Source: Streptomyces sp. V3I8 (GTDB lineage: Bacteria > Actinomycetota > Actinomycetes > Streptomycetales > Streptomycetaceae). Taken from it: DNA of 64,000 nt. The position numbers and the translations under genes are program-made. The DNA is taken from positions 2,790,001 through 2,854,000 of the forward strand of contig NZ_JAUSZL010000002.1 of NCBI RefSeq assembly GCF_030817535.1, read 5' to 3'. Below the pieces are notes generated by a model. It was not told the origin of the DNA and searched no databases. It worked only from the letters and a program-made list of their open reading frames with translations. This document shows, in pieces, positions 19,334 through 29,393 of the stretch. The stretch's first letter is position 1, and the number at the start of each line of letters is the position of its first letter.

Positions 19334-19773
19334 GGCGCCCAAGCGCCCGTCAGGGCCGGTTCCGCGCGAAGGCGCTTCGCCGGTGGACCGGCGAGGTACT
19401 CGTCGAGCAGGCCGAAGGTACGAAGCTCGGGCGGGAGAGCTTCGTACCGTGTCCACGGCTGCGCCGCCTGCGTGCGGTCCGGCGCACACGGCACAACGGC
19501 CCCGCCGAGATGCCGGCAGCAGGCCGGCGAACCCTCTGGTCACCTGGTAGTGGCCCAGGCGTACACGTGCGGCATTGCACGGCTTGCAGTACGGTCTCGG
19601 AGCTCCCGGCGCATTGAGCAGCGAACACTCCGCCGCTCGCTTCACCGTGCCTCGTCCCGTCCCCCGCCCGATCGGTCCAGCTGACATACGATCCGATCAA
19701 CGAGGCCGCCGAACACGCGTAACGCTCTCGTACAGGAGATTGATCAGTCCGGGGACGAGGGGAGCTGTACAGC
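19334..19773. other. Intergenic region before the MOSC gene
   Basis: A 440-bp gap. It contains the 12-bp-stem terminator at 19417-19448, a small hairpin GCCGGC-N5-GCCGGC at 19512-19528, and presumably the promoter of the MOSC gene. I see no convincing gene or RNA in it. Confidence 0.4.
19417..19448. terminator. Hairpin terminator after the GH25 gene
   Basis: GGTACGAAGCTC (19417-19428) pairs perfectly with GAGCTTCGTACC (19437-19448) across an eight-base loop, 84 bp after the GH25 stop. Confidence 0.75.
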
Positions 19774-20316
19774 ATGGGCGGGAGTGTCGCTGCGGTGAGC
19801 AGCAACGGGGCGTATTCGTTCAGCAAGCCGAACCGGGAGAGCATCACGCTGCTCGCGGGGCTCGGGGTCGCGGGCGACGTGCATGCCGGGGCCACCGTCA
19901 AGCACCGGTTCCGGATGCGGAAGGATCCCTCGCAGCCCAATCTGCGGCAGGTGCACCTCATCCATGAGGAGTTGTTCGACGAGGTCCGGGGAGCCGGGTT
20001 CGAGGTCGCGGCCGGGCAGCTCGGGGAGAACGTCACCACGCGGGGCGTCGATCTGCTGGGGCTGCCCACCGGGACGCTGCTGCGGCTCGGCGGCGAGGCC
20101 GTGGTCGAGGTGACCGGGCTGCGCAACCCCTGTGCGCAGATCGACGGCTTCCGGAAGGGCCTGATGAAGCAGGTCGTCGGGCGGGGCGAGGACGGGAAGG
20201 TCCGGGTCCGGTCCGGGATCATGGGTGTCGTCGTCGCGGGCGGGGTGGTGCGGCCCGGCGACCCGGTCGAGGTCGAACTGCCGAGCGGGCCGCACCACCC
20301 CCTGGAGATCGTCTGA
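19774..20316 (+). CDS. MOSC domain protein
   Basis: A 180-residue single MOSC domain, the C-terminal sulfur-carrier domain of molybdenum cofactor sulfurases and YiiM-like proteins. The conserved cysteine is in GLRNPCAQID (Cys120). GVAGDVHAG near residue 31 and GQLGENVTTRG near residue 81 are family motifs. It may deliver sulfur to molybdenum cofactor or act in N-hydroxylated base detoxification; the sequence does not decide. A strong GAGGGGAG ribosome site precedes the ATG. Confidence 0.88.
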   Translation: MGGSVAAVSSNGAYSFSKPNRESITLLAGLGVAGDVHAGATVKHRFRMRKDPSQPNLRQVHLIHEELFDEVRGAGFEVAAGQLGENVTTRGVDLLGLPTGTLLRLGGEAVVEVTGLRNPCAQIDGFRKGLMKQVVGRGEDGKVRVRSGIMGVVVAGGVVRPGDPVEVELPSGPHHPLEIV

Positions 20317-20361
20317 GCGGGGACGGGAACGGGGACGGGGCCGAGGGCGGGGCCGGGAGAC

Positions 20362-21021
20362 CTACGCCGTGAAGTCCGGTGTGCGGTCCGGTGACGCCTC
20401 GGCCAGGGCCTTCCTCACTCCTTCGACGCCCTCCTGCAGGCCGTAGACGGGCGTGCCGGGCTGCTGGCGCCAGGAGTCGTCGAGGCCGCCCGCGTCCACC
20501 GTGTCGAAGCCCAGGTCCTCGATGAGGGCGCGTACGACCTGCTTGGCGGTCGCGTCGTCGGCCGCCACCGGGAGGGCGATGCGGTCGGGGGCGCCGGCCG
20601 GGCGGGGGCGGTCCAGGATGTCCTGGGCGTACGTGCCGTTGAAGGCCTTGACGACGGTGTGACCGAGGTGCTGGGCCGTCCAGCGGGACTCCGTCAGGCC
20701 CTCGTCCAGGATCGCGGCGATCCTGCCGTCCCGCTGCGGGTAGTAGTTGCCGGTGTCGATGACGGTCACCCCGTCCGCCGCCTGGTCCAGCAGCCCGGAC
20801 GGCAGGTCGGGGACCGCCTTCAGGGGGATGGTGACGATGACGAGTTCAGCGTCCCGCGGGGCCTCCTCCACGGTGACGGGGGTGGCGCCGGTCTCCTGCG
20901 CCAGCGCGGTGAGAGTCTGCGGGCCGCGGGAGTTGGCGACGCGCACGTCGTGTCCGAGCGCGGTAAGCCGCCGGGTGAGGTTGCCGCCGATGTTGCCTGC
21001 TCCGATGATGCCGATCTTCAT
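20362..21021 (-). CDS. NADP(F420)-binding oxidoreductase, short
   Basis: A 219-residue Rossmann protein beginning MKIGIIGAGNIGGNLTRRL, with the GxGNIG dinucleotide motif, then VRVANSRGPQTL, whose Asn-Ser-Arg fits NADP phosphate binding. The rest (VIDTGNYYPQRDG, VVKAFNGTYAQ) matches the NADPH-dependent F420 reductase-like family. Whether it uses coenzyme F420, common in actinomycetes, or another partner is open. The ATG at 21021 was chosen for the conserved N-terminus. The gene is convergent with the MOSC gene. Confidence 0.82.
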   Translation of the reverse strand: MKIGIIGAGNIGGNLTRRLTALGHDVRVANSRGPQTLTALAQETGATPVTVEEAPRDAELVIVTIPLKAVPDLPSGLLDQAADGVTVIDTGNYYPQRDGRIAAILDEGLTESRWTAQHLGHTVVKAFNGTYAQDILDRPRPAGAPDRIALPVAADDATAKQVVRALIEDLGFDTVDAGGLDDSWRQQPGTPVYGLQEGVEGVRKALAEASPDRTPDFTA

Positions 21022-21148
21022 GTCCGACTCGCCCTTCGAAGGGGGTGGGTGACTCCTGGAGTGCGTACCTGCGGGGAGTACCAACCCCGGGCCGGATCGC
21101 GCTATTCCGGACATCGACCGGATGGACCAACCCGGTCCGGACAGGGAG

Positions 21149-21180
21149 AAGGGGCGCCCCGTGCTGCCGGGGCGCCCCTT
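21149..21180. terminator. Hairpin terminator after the EF-hand gene
   Basis: AAGGGGCGCCCCG (21149-21161) pairs perfectly with CGGGGCGCCCCTT (21168-21180), six-base loop, 13 bp downstream of the EF-hand stop codon. Confidence 0.85.
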
Positions 21181-21193
21181 TCACCGGCTCACG

Positions 21194-21406
21194 TCACTTG
21201 TTCAGGTGGGCCCAGAACTCGTCGAACGAGAGCAGCTTGTCGCCGTTCAGGTCCTGGGCCTTGATGACGGCCTCGGCCACCGACTCGGTGACGTTCCAGT
21301 CCCCGCCCTGGGCCAGGGCCTTCTTGAACTCGGCGGCGGTGATGTAGCCGTCCCCGTCCACGTCGATGCGCTCGAACGCCTTGCGTGCTTCCTCTTTGTC
21401 CGCCAC
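21194..21406 (-). CDS. Two-EF-hand calcium-binding protein (CabD-like)
   Basis: A 70-residue acidic protein with two canonical calcium loops, DVDGDGYITAAE (15-26) and DLNGDKLLSFDE (52-63). Both carry acidic or amide ligands at positions 1, 3 and 5 and Glu at position 12. Streptomyces make several small calmodulin-like proteins, CabA to CabD; by size, two-loop form and neighbourhood this looks like CabD, which is recollection rather than proof. Start is GTG at 21406 with AAGGGG upstream. It has no signal peptide, so it should sense cytosolic calcium. It is encoded next to a secreted ADP-ribosyltransferase. Confidence 0.88.
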   Translation of the reverse strand: MADKEEARKAFERIDVDGDGYITAAEFKKALAQGGDWNVTESVAEAVIKAQDLNGDKLLSFDEFWAHLNK

Positions 21407-21552
21407 CGGACCCGCCCCTTCGTGGTGCTTCACTGACGAGGTCAGATTAACGTTCCGTCCCGGCACGCGACGCGGCGACCACCCGGGGAACGCCCGCGGT
21501 CCGCGGGCGTTCCCGGCGGCCGGTTGCCGTCCGGTGGGTGCGGAGGCGCCGC

Positions 21553-22179
21553 TCAGTGCCAGGGCTCGTAGTGCGGGTTGCTCTCGCAGTCGCTCATGAT
21601 CTCGGTCTTGGTCTTCTTGTCGACCGGGCAGACGCCGATGATGTACTGGCGCGCGATACCGCCCGGGAAGGCGACCTCGACCTGGTCGGCCCACCGGTGG
21701 GTGTCGCCGATGGTCCTGTTGACGTCCACGCCGCCCGGGGCGTCGATGTAGTAGTTGTAGCCGCTCTTCCACCACGTCTTGTAGAGGTCGTGGTCGTAGC
21801 TCGTGGAGACGTACGGGGAGGGCTGGTTGACCAGTACGTACTGCTCGATGTCGTACTGGCCGTTCACCACGTCCCTGGGGTGGAAGCCCTGCTCGAAGAC
21901 GACGGCGGGGCCGCGGGCGTCGCTGCGGTAGAGCGTGCCGCAGCTCGTGCGCCAGACCGGTTCGGGGGTGATGCGGTCGACGTCCACGCGGGGGTCGGCC
22001 GCGGCGGGGGCGGGCTCGTAGAACTGGGGGCAGGCGGGGGCGGCCTTCGTGGGAGCAGCGGGCGCGGCCTTCGTGGGAGCGGCGGGGGCCGCGGGGGAGG
22101 TCGCGGCGGAGGTGGTGAGGACGGCCGTCAGGGCGAGGGCGACGGCGACGGCTCGTCGGCGCAGGGGAGTTGTGGTCAT
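21553..22179 (-). CDS. Secreted ScARP/Scabin-type ADP-ribosyltransferase
   Basis: A 208-residue protein with a signal peptide, then a linker with the unit PAAPTKAA twice (about 33-48), then a compact catalytic domain. The mono-ADP-ribosyltransferase triad is present: Arg85 in LYRSD, STS at 125-127 in PYVSTSYDHD, and Q-V-E at 166-168 in WADQVEVAFPGG. Cys80, Cys184 and Cys198 could form disulfides. The sequence resembles ScARP of S. coelicolor and Scabin of S. scabies, pierisin-like toxins that ADP-ribosylate guanine in DNA and nucleotides. That activity is inferred from family. No immunity gene is evident. Confidence 0.85.
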   Translation of the reverse strand: MTTTPLRRRAVAVALALTAVLTTSAATSPAAPAAPTKAAPAAPTKAAPACPQFYEPAPAAADPRVDVDRITPEPVWRTSCGTLYRSDARGPAVVFEQGFHPRDVVNGQYDIEQYVLVNQPSPYVSTSYDHDLYKTWWKSGYNYYIDAPGGVDVNRTIGDTHRWADQVEVAFPGGIARQYIIGVCPVDKKTKTEIMSDCESNPHYEPWH

Positions 22180-22258
22180 GCGAGCACGATCTCGGCTCGG
22201 TGCGGATGGGGAGCGGACCTTCACTCGTACGGCGGCGTGTCCGGGGGCCGAAGAAGCC

Positions 22259-22762
22259 TCAGCGGTCCGCCACCCTCATTTCGAACCATGTCGTCTTGCC
22301 GCGGGGCAGGAGGTCGACGCCCCAGCGGTCCGAGAGTGTGTCGACCAGGAACAGGCCCCGGCCACTGACGTCCAGGTCCTGCACCGGCATCAGACAGGGA
22401 AGCCCCCGCGAGGGATCGCGGACCTCGATCCGGATCCATCCCCGCCGGCGCCGCATCCGGAGCCCGAACACCCGCGCCCCGGTGTGCCGCACGGCGTTGC
22501 CGACGAGTTCCGAGACGAGCAGTACCGCGTCCTCGGTCGTCTTCGGTGAGAGATGCCACTGGCGGAGCACCACGACCTGGGTGAGCCGGCGCGCGGTGGC
22601 GGCCGACTCCGGACGGGACGGCAGCGGCACCTCCGCCTCGGTGGGGTTGCCGAACAGTTCCAGTGCCTTCAGCGCGTGTTCGTCCTCGACAGCAGGCGAC
22701 CAGCGCGCCGCGGTCGCACTCCCGTGCCGCCGCGGCTGTTCGATACCCTCCAGCCCCGCCAT
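22259..22762 (-). CDS. RsbW-like ATP-binding protein (HATPase_c_2)
   Basis: A 167-residue GHKL-fold ATPase of the anti-sigma-factor kinase type abundant in Streptomyces. The N box is in LLVSELVGNAVRHTGA, and the G region in GRGLFLVDTLSDRWG. A 30-residue charged N-terminus precedes the domain. No sigma factor or anti-anti-sigma partner is encoded nearby, so the partner is unknown. The ATG at 22762 gives the normal family length. Confidence 0.82.
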   Translation of the reverse strand: MAGLEGIEQPRRHGSATAARWSPAVEDEHALKALELFGNPTEAEVPLPSRPESAATARRLTQVVVLRQWHLSPKTTEDAVLLVSELVGNAVRHTGARVFGLRMRRRRGWIRIEVRDPSRGLPCLMPVQDLDVSGRGLFLVDTLSDRWGVDLLPRGKTTWFEMRVADR

Positions 22763-22945
22763 GCCCCCATCATGGCCGCCGAGGCGCTCCCACGGGGCCG
22801 TTCCGGAGGAATACGCCCCCCGGAGCCGCCCGTTCCGCACGATTCGAATGGCATATGACAGAGGCATCGCAAGGGCTTGCACACACCGTCCGACCTGCGA
22901 GTACGGGCGCGTCGGGGGCAACCGCCCGTGTTTACCGACACACAA

Positions 22946-22966
22946 CCCTTAAGGCTCGCTTAAGGG
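22946..22966. promoter_or_regulatory. AT-rich inverted repeat CCCTTAAG-N5-CTTAAGGG
   Basis: A perfect 8-bp inverted repeat with a five-base spacer (GCTCG), unusually AT-rich for this genome, in the 294-bp gap between the RsbW-like gene and the enoyl-CoA hydratase stop. It could be an operator for the RsbW-like gene, whose start is 184 bp further left, or a terminator of the hydratase 90 bp after its stop. Confidence 0.4.
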
Positions 22967-23056
22967 GCGGCGGGACCGCTCCTTCGAGGGAATCCCGGAA
23001 GGCGCGGAGGAGACGTCACGTCAACAGCACGTGCACGGACGGTGAATCCGGGTGAT

Positions 23057-23824
23057 TCAGAGGAACTTCGCCTTGCCGGGGCCCTCGTCGACGAAACTGC
23101 GCATCCCCCGCTCCCGGTCCTCCGTGGCGAACAGCCCGGCGAACCAGGTGCGTTCGATCGCGAGGCCGGTCTCGAGGTCCGTCTCCAGGCCCGCGTCGAC
23201 CGACTCCTTGGCGGCGCGCAGCGCGAGCGCCGGCCCCAGCGCGAGCTTGGCGGCCCATGCCCGCGCCTCGGTGTACACGTCGGCGGCCGGGACGACGCGG
23301 TCCACCAGGCCGAGCGTCAGCGCCTCGTCGGCCCTGACCATGCGGCCGGTGAAGATGAGGTCCTTCGCCCGGGAGGGGCCGACGAGCCGGGACAGGCGCT
23401 GGGTGCCGCCCGCGCCGGGGATCAGACCGAGCAGGATCTCCGGCTGGCCGAGCTTGGCGTTGTCCGCGGCGATCCTGAAGTCCGCGCAGAGCGCCAGCTC
23501 GCAGCCGCCGCCCAGGGCGTAGCCCGTGACCGCGGCGACGACGGGTTTCGGGATGCGGGCCACGGCCGTGAAGGAGTCCTGCAGGGCCCGGGAGCGTACG
23601 ACCATCGCCGCATGGTCCATGGCCTGCATCTCCTTGATGTCCGCACCCGCCGCGAACACCTTCTCGCCGCCGTAGAGGATCACGGCGCGCACGTCCTCGC
23701 GGCGCGTGGCCTCCTCGGCGAGTTCCCTGAGCCGGTCCTGTGTGGCCACGTCCAGCGCGTTCATGGGCGGACGGTCGAGGCGGATCGTGCCGACGCCCTC
23801 GGCGACTTCGAGATGCACAGTCAT
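23057..23824 (-). CDS. Enoyl-CoA hydratase/isomerase family protein
   Basis: A 255-residue crotonase-fold enzyme of fatty-acid or branched-chain oxidation that adds water to 2-enoyl-CoA. FAAGADIKEM forms the first oxyanion-hole strand, ALGGGCELALCADFRIA the second. Catalytic Glu residues are expected in GCELAL and LGQPEILLGLIPGAGGTQRL, both present. The ATG at 23824 has no close rivals. It is a single gene, convergent with nothing and upstream of the RsbW-like gene. Confidence 0.92.
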   Translation of the reverse strand: MTVHLEVAEGVGTIRLDRPPMNALDVATQDRLRELAEEATRREDVRAVILYGGEKVFAAGADIKEMQAMDHAAMVVRSRALQDSFTAVARIPKPVVAAVTGYALGGGCELALCADFRIAADNAKLGQPEILLGLIPGAGGTQRLSRLVGPSRAKDLIFTGRMVRADEALTLGLVDRVVPAADVYTEARAWAAKLALGPALALRAAKESVDAGLETDLETGLAIERTWFAGLFATEDRERGMRSFVDEGPGKAKFL

Positions 23825-23852
23825 GAGGGCAGGTTAACGGGGGCTAACGGGA

Positions 23853-23896
23853 ACGGCCCCGGTGTGCTCCGTCACAGCGGAGCGCACCGGGGCCGT
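23853..23896. terminator. 19-bp hairpin terminator after L,D-transpeptidase 1
   Basis: ACGGCCCCGGTGTGCTCCG (23853-23871) pairs with 23878-23896 with one wobble pair and a six-base loop. It starts 59 bp after the stop of the leftward L,D-transpeptidase gene and also shields the enoyl-CoA hydratase promoter. Confidence 0.85.
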
Positions 23897-23954
23897 ACGG
23901 TCGCGGGCCGGGGGCGCGGGAGCCGCGGTCAACGGCGTCCCGGTCCCCGCGGGA

Positions 23955-25196
23955 TCAGGCCGTCCACTTCTCCCACGACATGTTCCAGCCGTTGAGCCCG
24001 TTGTCCGGGGCCACGGTCCGGTCGTCGGAGTTCTTGACGATCACCACGTCGCCCACGATCGAGCGGTCGAAGAACCAGGCGGCCGGGGCGCTGCGGTCAC
24101 CGCCGCCGCGCTGGTCGCGCAGGCCGATGCAGCCGTGGCTGGCGTTGCGGTTGCCGAAGGCGTCGCCGCCCCAGTAGTTGCCGTGGAGGAAGGTGCCCGA
24201 CGTGGTCAGGCGCATCGCGTCCGGCACGTCCTTGATGTCGTACTCGCCGCCGTAGCCGACCGTCTCGCCGTTCATACGGGTCACCCGCAGGCGCTCGCTG
24301 ATGACCATCTGGCCGTTCCAGGTCTCGTAACCGACCGCGCCCGTCGTGACCGGGATGGTCTTCAGGACCTTGCCGTCCCGCCTGACCGTCATCTTCTTCG
24401 TCTTGGCGTCGACGGTGGAGACCTGGCTGCGGCCTATGGTGAACTCGACCTTCTTGGCCTGCTCGCCGTAGACGCCCGGCCGGCCCTCGACGCCGTCGAG
24501 GTCCAGGGTGACGGTGACCTTCGTACCGGACTTCCAGTACTCCTCGGGGCGGAAGTCGAGGCGGTCGTTGCCGAACCAGTGGCCCCGGACGTCGACCGCG
24601 GGCTCGGTCTTGATCTTTATGGCCTTCTCGACGTCCTCCGGGTGGGTGATGCCCCGGGTGAAGCGCACCGAGAAGGGCATGCCGACGCCGACCTTGGAGC
24701 CGTCCTCCGGCGTGAAGATGCCGACGAAGGTGTTCTTCGGGGTCAGCGTGGTGAACGCGGACTCCTCGGCGGCCTCACGCCCCGCGGAGTCCTTCGCCAC
24801 CGCGTGGACCTTGTACTTGGTGGACGCGGCGAGGTGGGTGGCGGGCGTCCAGCTCGCACCCCCGTCGGTGATCTTCCCCTCGACCGGGTCGCCCTTGGTG
24901 TCCTCGACCGTGACCTCGGTCAGCTTGCCCTTCGCGGCCGTCACCTTCAGCGCGCCGCTGGTCTTCACGGCGCCCGCGCCGTCCTTCGGCGCTATGGTCA
25001 CGACGGCCTGTGAGACCTTGGTGTCGGCCTGGCCCGAATCCTTCTCTCCGCCCTTGCCGGACCCGGCGTCCGAGTCCCCTCCTCCGCCGCACGCGGTCAC
25101 CAGGAGCAGCAGCAGGCCCAGCACGAGTGCCAGGGCCCCCTTGCCGCTCCGTGTCCGCGCGCCAACCGACGCCCCCGATATCGGTCGCCCGTCCAC
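23955..25196 (-). CDS. L,D-transpeptidase lipoprotein 1
   Basis: A 413-residue peptidoglycan cross-linking enzyme. The signal peptide ends in a lipobox (LLVTAC, Cys36), followed by a Gly/Asp/Ser linker. Two bacterial Ig-like domains occupy about 60-250. The YkuD domain ends with the catalytic stretch HGNYWGG..SHGCIGL, nucleophile about Cys356. Enzymes of this layout make 3-3 cross-links and resist most beta-lactams other than carbapenems. The GTG start follows GAGGGGAG. A paralogue lies just upstream. Confidence 0.93.
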   Translation of the reverse strand: MDGRPISGASVGARTRSGKGALALVLGLLLLLVTACGGGGDSDAGSGKGGEKDSGQADTKVSQAVVTIAPKDGAGAVKTSGALKVTAAKGKLTEVTVEDTKGDPVEGKITDGGASWTPATHLAASTKYKVHAVAKDSAGREAAEESAFTTLTPKNTFVGIFTPEDGSKVGVGMPFSVRFTRGITHPEDVEKAIKIKTEPAVDVRGHWFGNDRLDFRPEEYWKSGTKVTVTLDLDGVEGRPGVYGEQAKKVEFTIGRSQVSTVDAKTKKMTVRRDGKVLKTIPVTTGAVGYETWNGQMVISERLRVTRMNGETVGYGGEYDIKDVPDAMRLTTSGTFLHGNYWGGDAFGNRNASHGCIGLRDQRGGGDRSAPAAWFFDRSIVGDVVIVKNSDDRTVAPDNGLNGWNMSWEKWTA

Positions 25197-25378
25197 GTTC
25201 TTTCTCCCCTCGCACGGCCTCTGGTCAGGCCCGTACTACGGCGCGTCCCGCGCACGCATCGCGCCAATTAATCACACTGCCAGGAGAGATGGTCTCCCTG
25301 GGATGTCACCGTTCCGTTCCAACTGACGGGAGCCGGCAGCGCGACCGGGGCCTTTCCTGTGCGTACCCCTATGTCGGC

Positions 25379-26608
25379 CTACTTCACCGCGGAACCCCTT
25401 TTCCACGCCTTCCAGGTCATGTTCCACCCCCCGAGGCCGTTGTCGGGAGCGACCTTCCTGTCCTTGCTGCGGACGACCTCGACGACGTCACCGACGAGGC
25501 TGCGGTCGAAGAACCAGCCCGCCGGGGTCGCGGAACTGCCGCCCTTCACATCGCGCAGTCCGACGCAGCCGTGGCTGACGTTGGCCGTCCCGAACACGTC
25601 CTTCGCCCAGTAGTTGCCGTGCAGGAAGGTCCCCGAGGCGGTGAGGCGCATCGCGTGCGGGACGTCCGGGATGTCGTACTCGCCCTTGCCGTCGGACCGT
25701 TTGAAGCCGACGGTCGCCCCGTTCATCCGGGTCGTCTCGAGCATCTCGGTGACCACCATCTTCCCGTTGTACGTCGTGTTCCCGGGGGCGCCCGCGGTGA
25801 TCGGCACGGTGGACAGGAGCTCTCCGTCGCGGTGCACCCGCATGGTGTGGGCGGCGGCGTCGACGAGGCTGGTCTGGCTGCGGCCGACCGTGAAGGAGAA
25901 GGTCCTGTGCTGCAGCCCGTACACGCCGGGGGACGCCTCGACGTCGCGCAGCCGCAGGGCGACGGTGACCTTCGTGCCGGGCTTCCAGTACGTCCGGGGG
26001 CGCAGGTCCAGACGGTCGTCGCCGAACCAGTGCGGGGCGATCTCCGTCCTCGGTACGGAGGTGACGCGGACGGCGCGTTCGACGGCCGCGCGGTGCTCGA
26101 TCGGGCGGTTGAACTCCAGCGACACGATCATGCCGGTGCCGACCGTCGAGCGGTTCTCCGGGGTGACGTATCCGATGAAGCGCTCGTCGGGGACGTACGT
26201 CGTGAAGGTCGTGTGCCGTGCCACGCGCCTGCCGTGGGCGTCGAGCGCGACCGCGTCCACCGTGTACCTGGCGGCCGTCGCGAGCGCGGGGGCGTCGGGC
26301 CGCCAGGTCGTGCCGTCCTCGCCGATCCGGCCGGGGACCGGGAACTCCTGCGCGTCCTGGGACCTCACGACCTTCACGGACTCCAGGCGCCCGGCCGGCA
26401 CCCGCACCTTCAGCCCTTCCCCGGGGCGTACCGCCCTGCTGCCGTCGTCGGGCGAGACCCGGATCGCCTCCTCGGGCGCGCGGGGCTTGCCGAGCATCTC
26501 GTCCACCCCGTGCGAGGTGCATCCCGCGGCCGAGGCCAGCAGGCCGGTCCAGGTCAGTACGGCGGCCAGCGCGGCCCCTGCGCGCCACGTGCGCGTCTGT
26601 GCGTGCAT
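25379..26608 (-). CDS. L,D-transpeptidase lipoprotein 2
   Basis: A 409-residue paralogue of the next gene with the same layout: signal peptide and lipobox (SAAGC, Cys30), two Ig-like domains, then YkuD with HGNYWAKDVFG and SHGCVGL, nucleophile about Cys348. The shared C-terminal motif DNGLGGWNMTWKAW matches DNGLNGWNMSWEKW in paralogue 1. I use the ATG at 26608; a GTG lies one codon upstream and no strong ribosome site is visible. It is divergent from glgX and 183 bp upstream of paralogue 1. Confidence 0.92.
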   Translation of the reverse strand: MHAQTRTWRAGAALAAVLTWTGLLASAAGCTSHGVDEMLGKPRAPEEAIRVSPDDGSRAVRPGEGLKVRVPAGRLESVKVVRSQDAQEFPVPGRIGEDGTTWRPDAPALATAARYTVDAVALDAHGRRVARHTTFTTYVPDERFIGYVTPENRSTVGTGMIVSLEFNRPIEHRAAVERAVRVTSVPRTEIAPHWFGDDRLDLRPRTYWKPGTKVTVALRLRDVEASPGVYGLQHRTFSFTVGRSQTSLVDAAAHTMRVHRDGELLSTVPITAGAPGNTTYNGKMVVTEMLETTRMNGATVGFKRSDGKGEYDIPDVPHAMRLTASGTFLHGNYWAKDVFGTANVSHGCVGLRDVKGGSSATPAGWFFDRSLVGDVVEVVRSKDRKVAPDNGLGGWNMTWKAWKRGSAVK

Positions 26609-26808
26609 CACGTGGGGCCCAACGACGCAGCTGCCCCGGGGAAGTGGGCGCGCCCGGCGCGCCCCGCCCGTTCGGCCCCCGCCTCGGGAAACGTGAGTGC
26701 GGGCCCCGCTCTGGGCAGAACAGTGGGGAGGACGACACGACATGGGGCCGCGGCCGGGACGCCGCGGTCCTCTCGTGCCGCTCCGACCGAGCCGCGGGAG
26801 GGCCAGAC

Positions 26809-29115
<2,307 letters not shown>

Positions 29116-29134
29116 GGCGCGACCGCGCCCGTCG

Positions 29135-29154
29135 GGGGCGCGGGGAACTGCGCG
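29135..29154 (+). repeat. Dispersed 20-mer, copy 2
   Basis: GGGGCGCGGGGAACTGCGCG, 20 bp after the glgX stop; identical to 55211-55230 and one change from the reverse complement of copies at 12237 and 55161. Confidence 0.7.
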
Positions 29155-29213
29155 ACAAGCCCCCACCGGCGGACGGCCGGCCTCCCGTGCGCGGGCCCCG
29201 GCAGCACGCAGGC

Positions 29214-29298
29214 TCCGGGAACGCGCACGGCCCGGGAACGCGCACGGTCCGGGAACGCGCACGGTCCGGGAACGCGCACGGTCCGGGAACGCGCACGG
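29214..29298. repeat. Five tandem copies of a 17-bp unit
   Basis: The unit TCCGGGAACGCGCACGG is repeated five times head to tail; copy 2 has one change (C for the first T), the others are identical. A sixth partial copy (TCCGG) merges into the following hairpin. Seventeen is not a multiple of three, and no gene is supported here, so this is a non-coding minisatellite-like array between glgX and the ABC exporter genes. Confidence 0.95.
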
Positions 29299-29340
29299 TC
29301 CGGTTCCGTCGCTGGTCCTACGACCAGCGACGGAACCGGA
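29299..29340. terminator. 19-bp perfect hairpin next to the 17-bp array
   Basis: TCCGGTTCCGTCGCTGGTC (29299-29317) pairs perfectly with 29322-29340 across four bases (CTAC). It ends 53 bp before the exporter start. It is likely a terminator for glgX read-through, or a leader structure of the exporter mRNA. Confidence 0.8.
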
Positions 29341-29393
29341 CCGGCCCAAAACCCCTTGGGCACTGTCGGTGCCGAAACGTAGGCTCATGGTCG

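Noticed and set aside
19201..19494. Minus-strand frame overlapping the end of the GH25 gene
   Set aside because: It runs through the terminator hairpin and over a well-supported gene on the other strand.
19334..19773. tRNA or small RNA gene in the gap before the MOSC gene
   Set aside because: No cloverleaf or conserved tRNA boxes were found; only hairpins consistent with termination.
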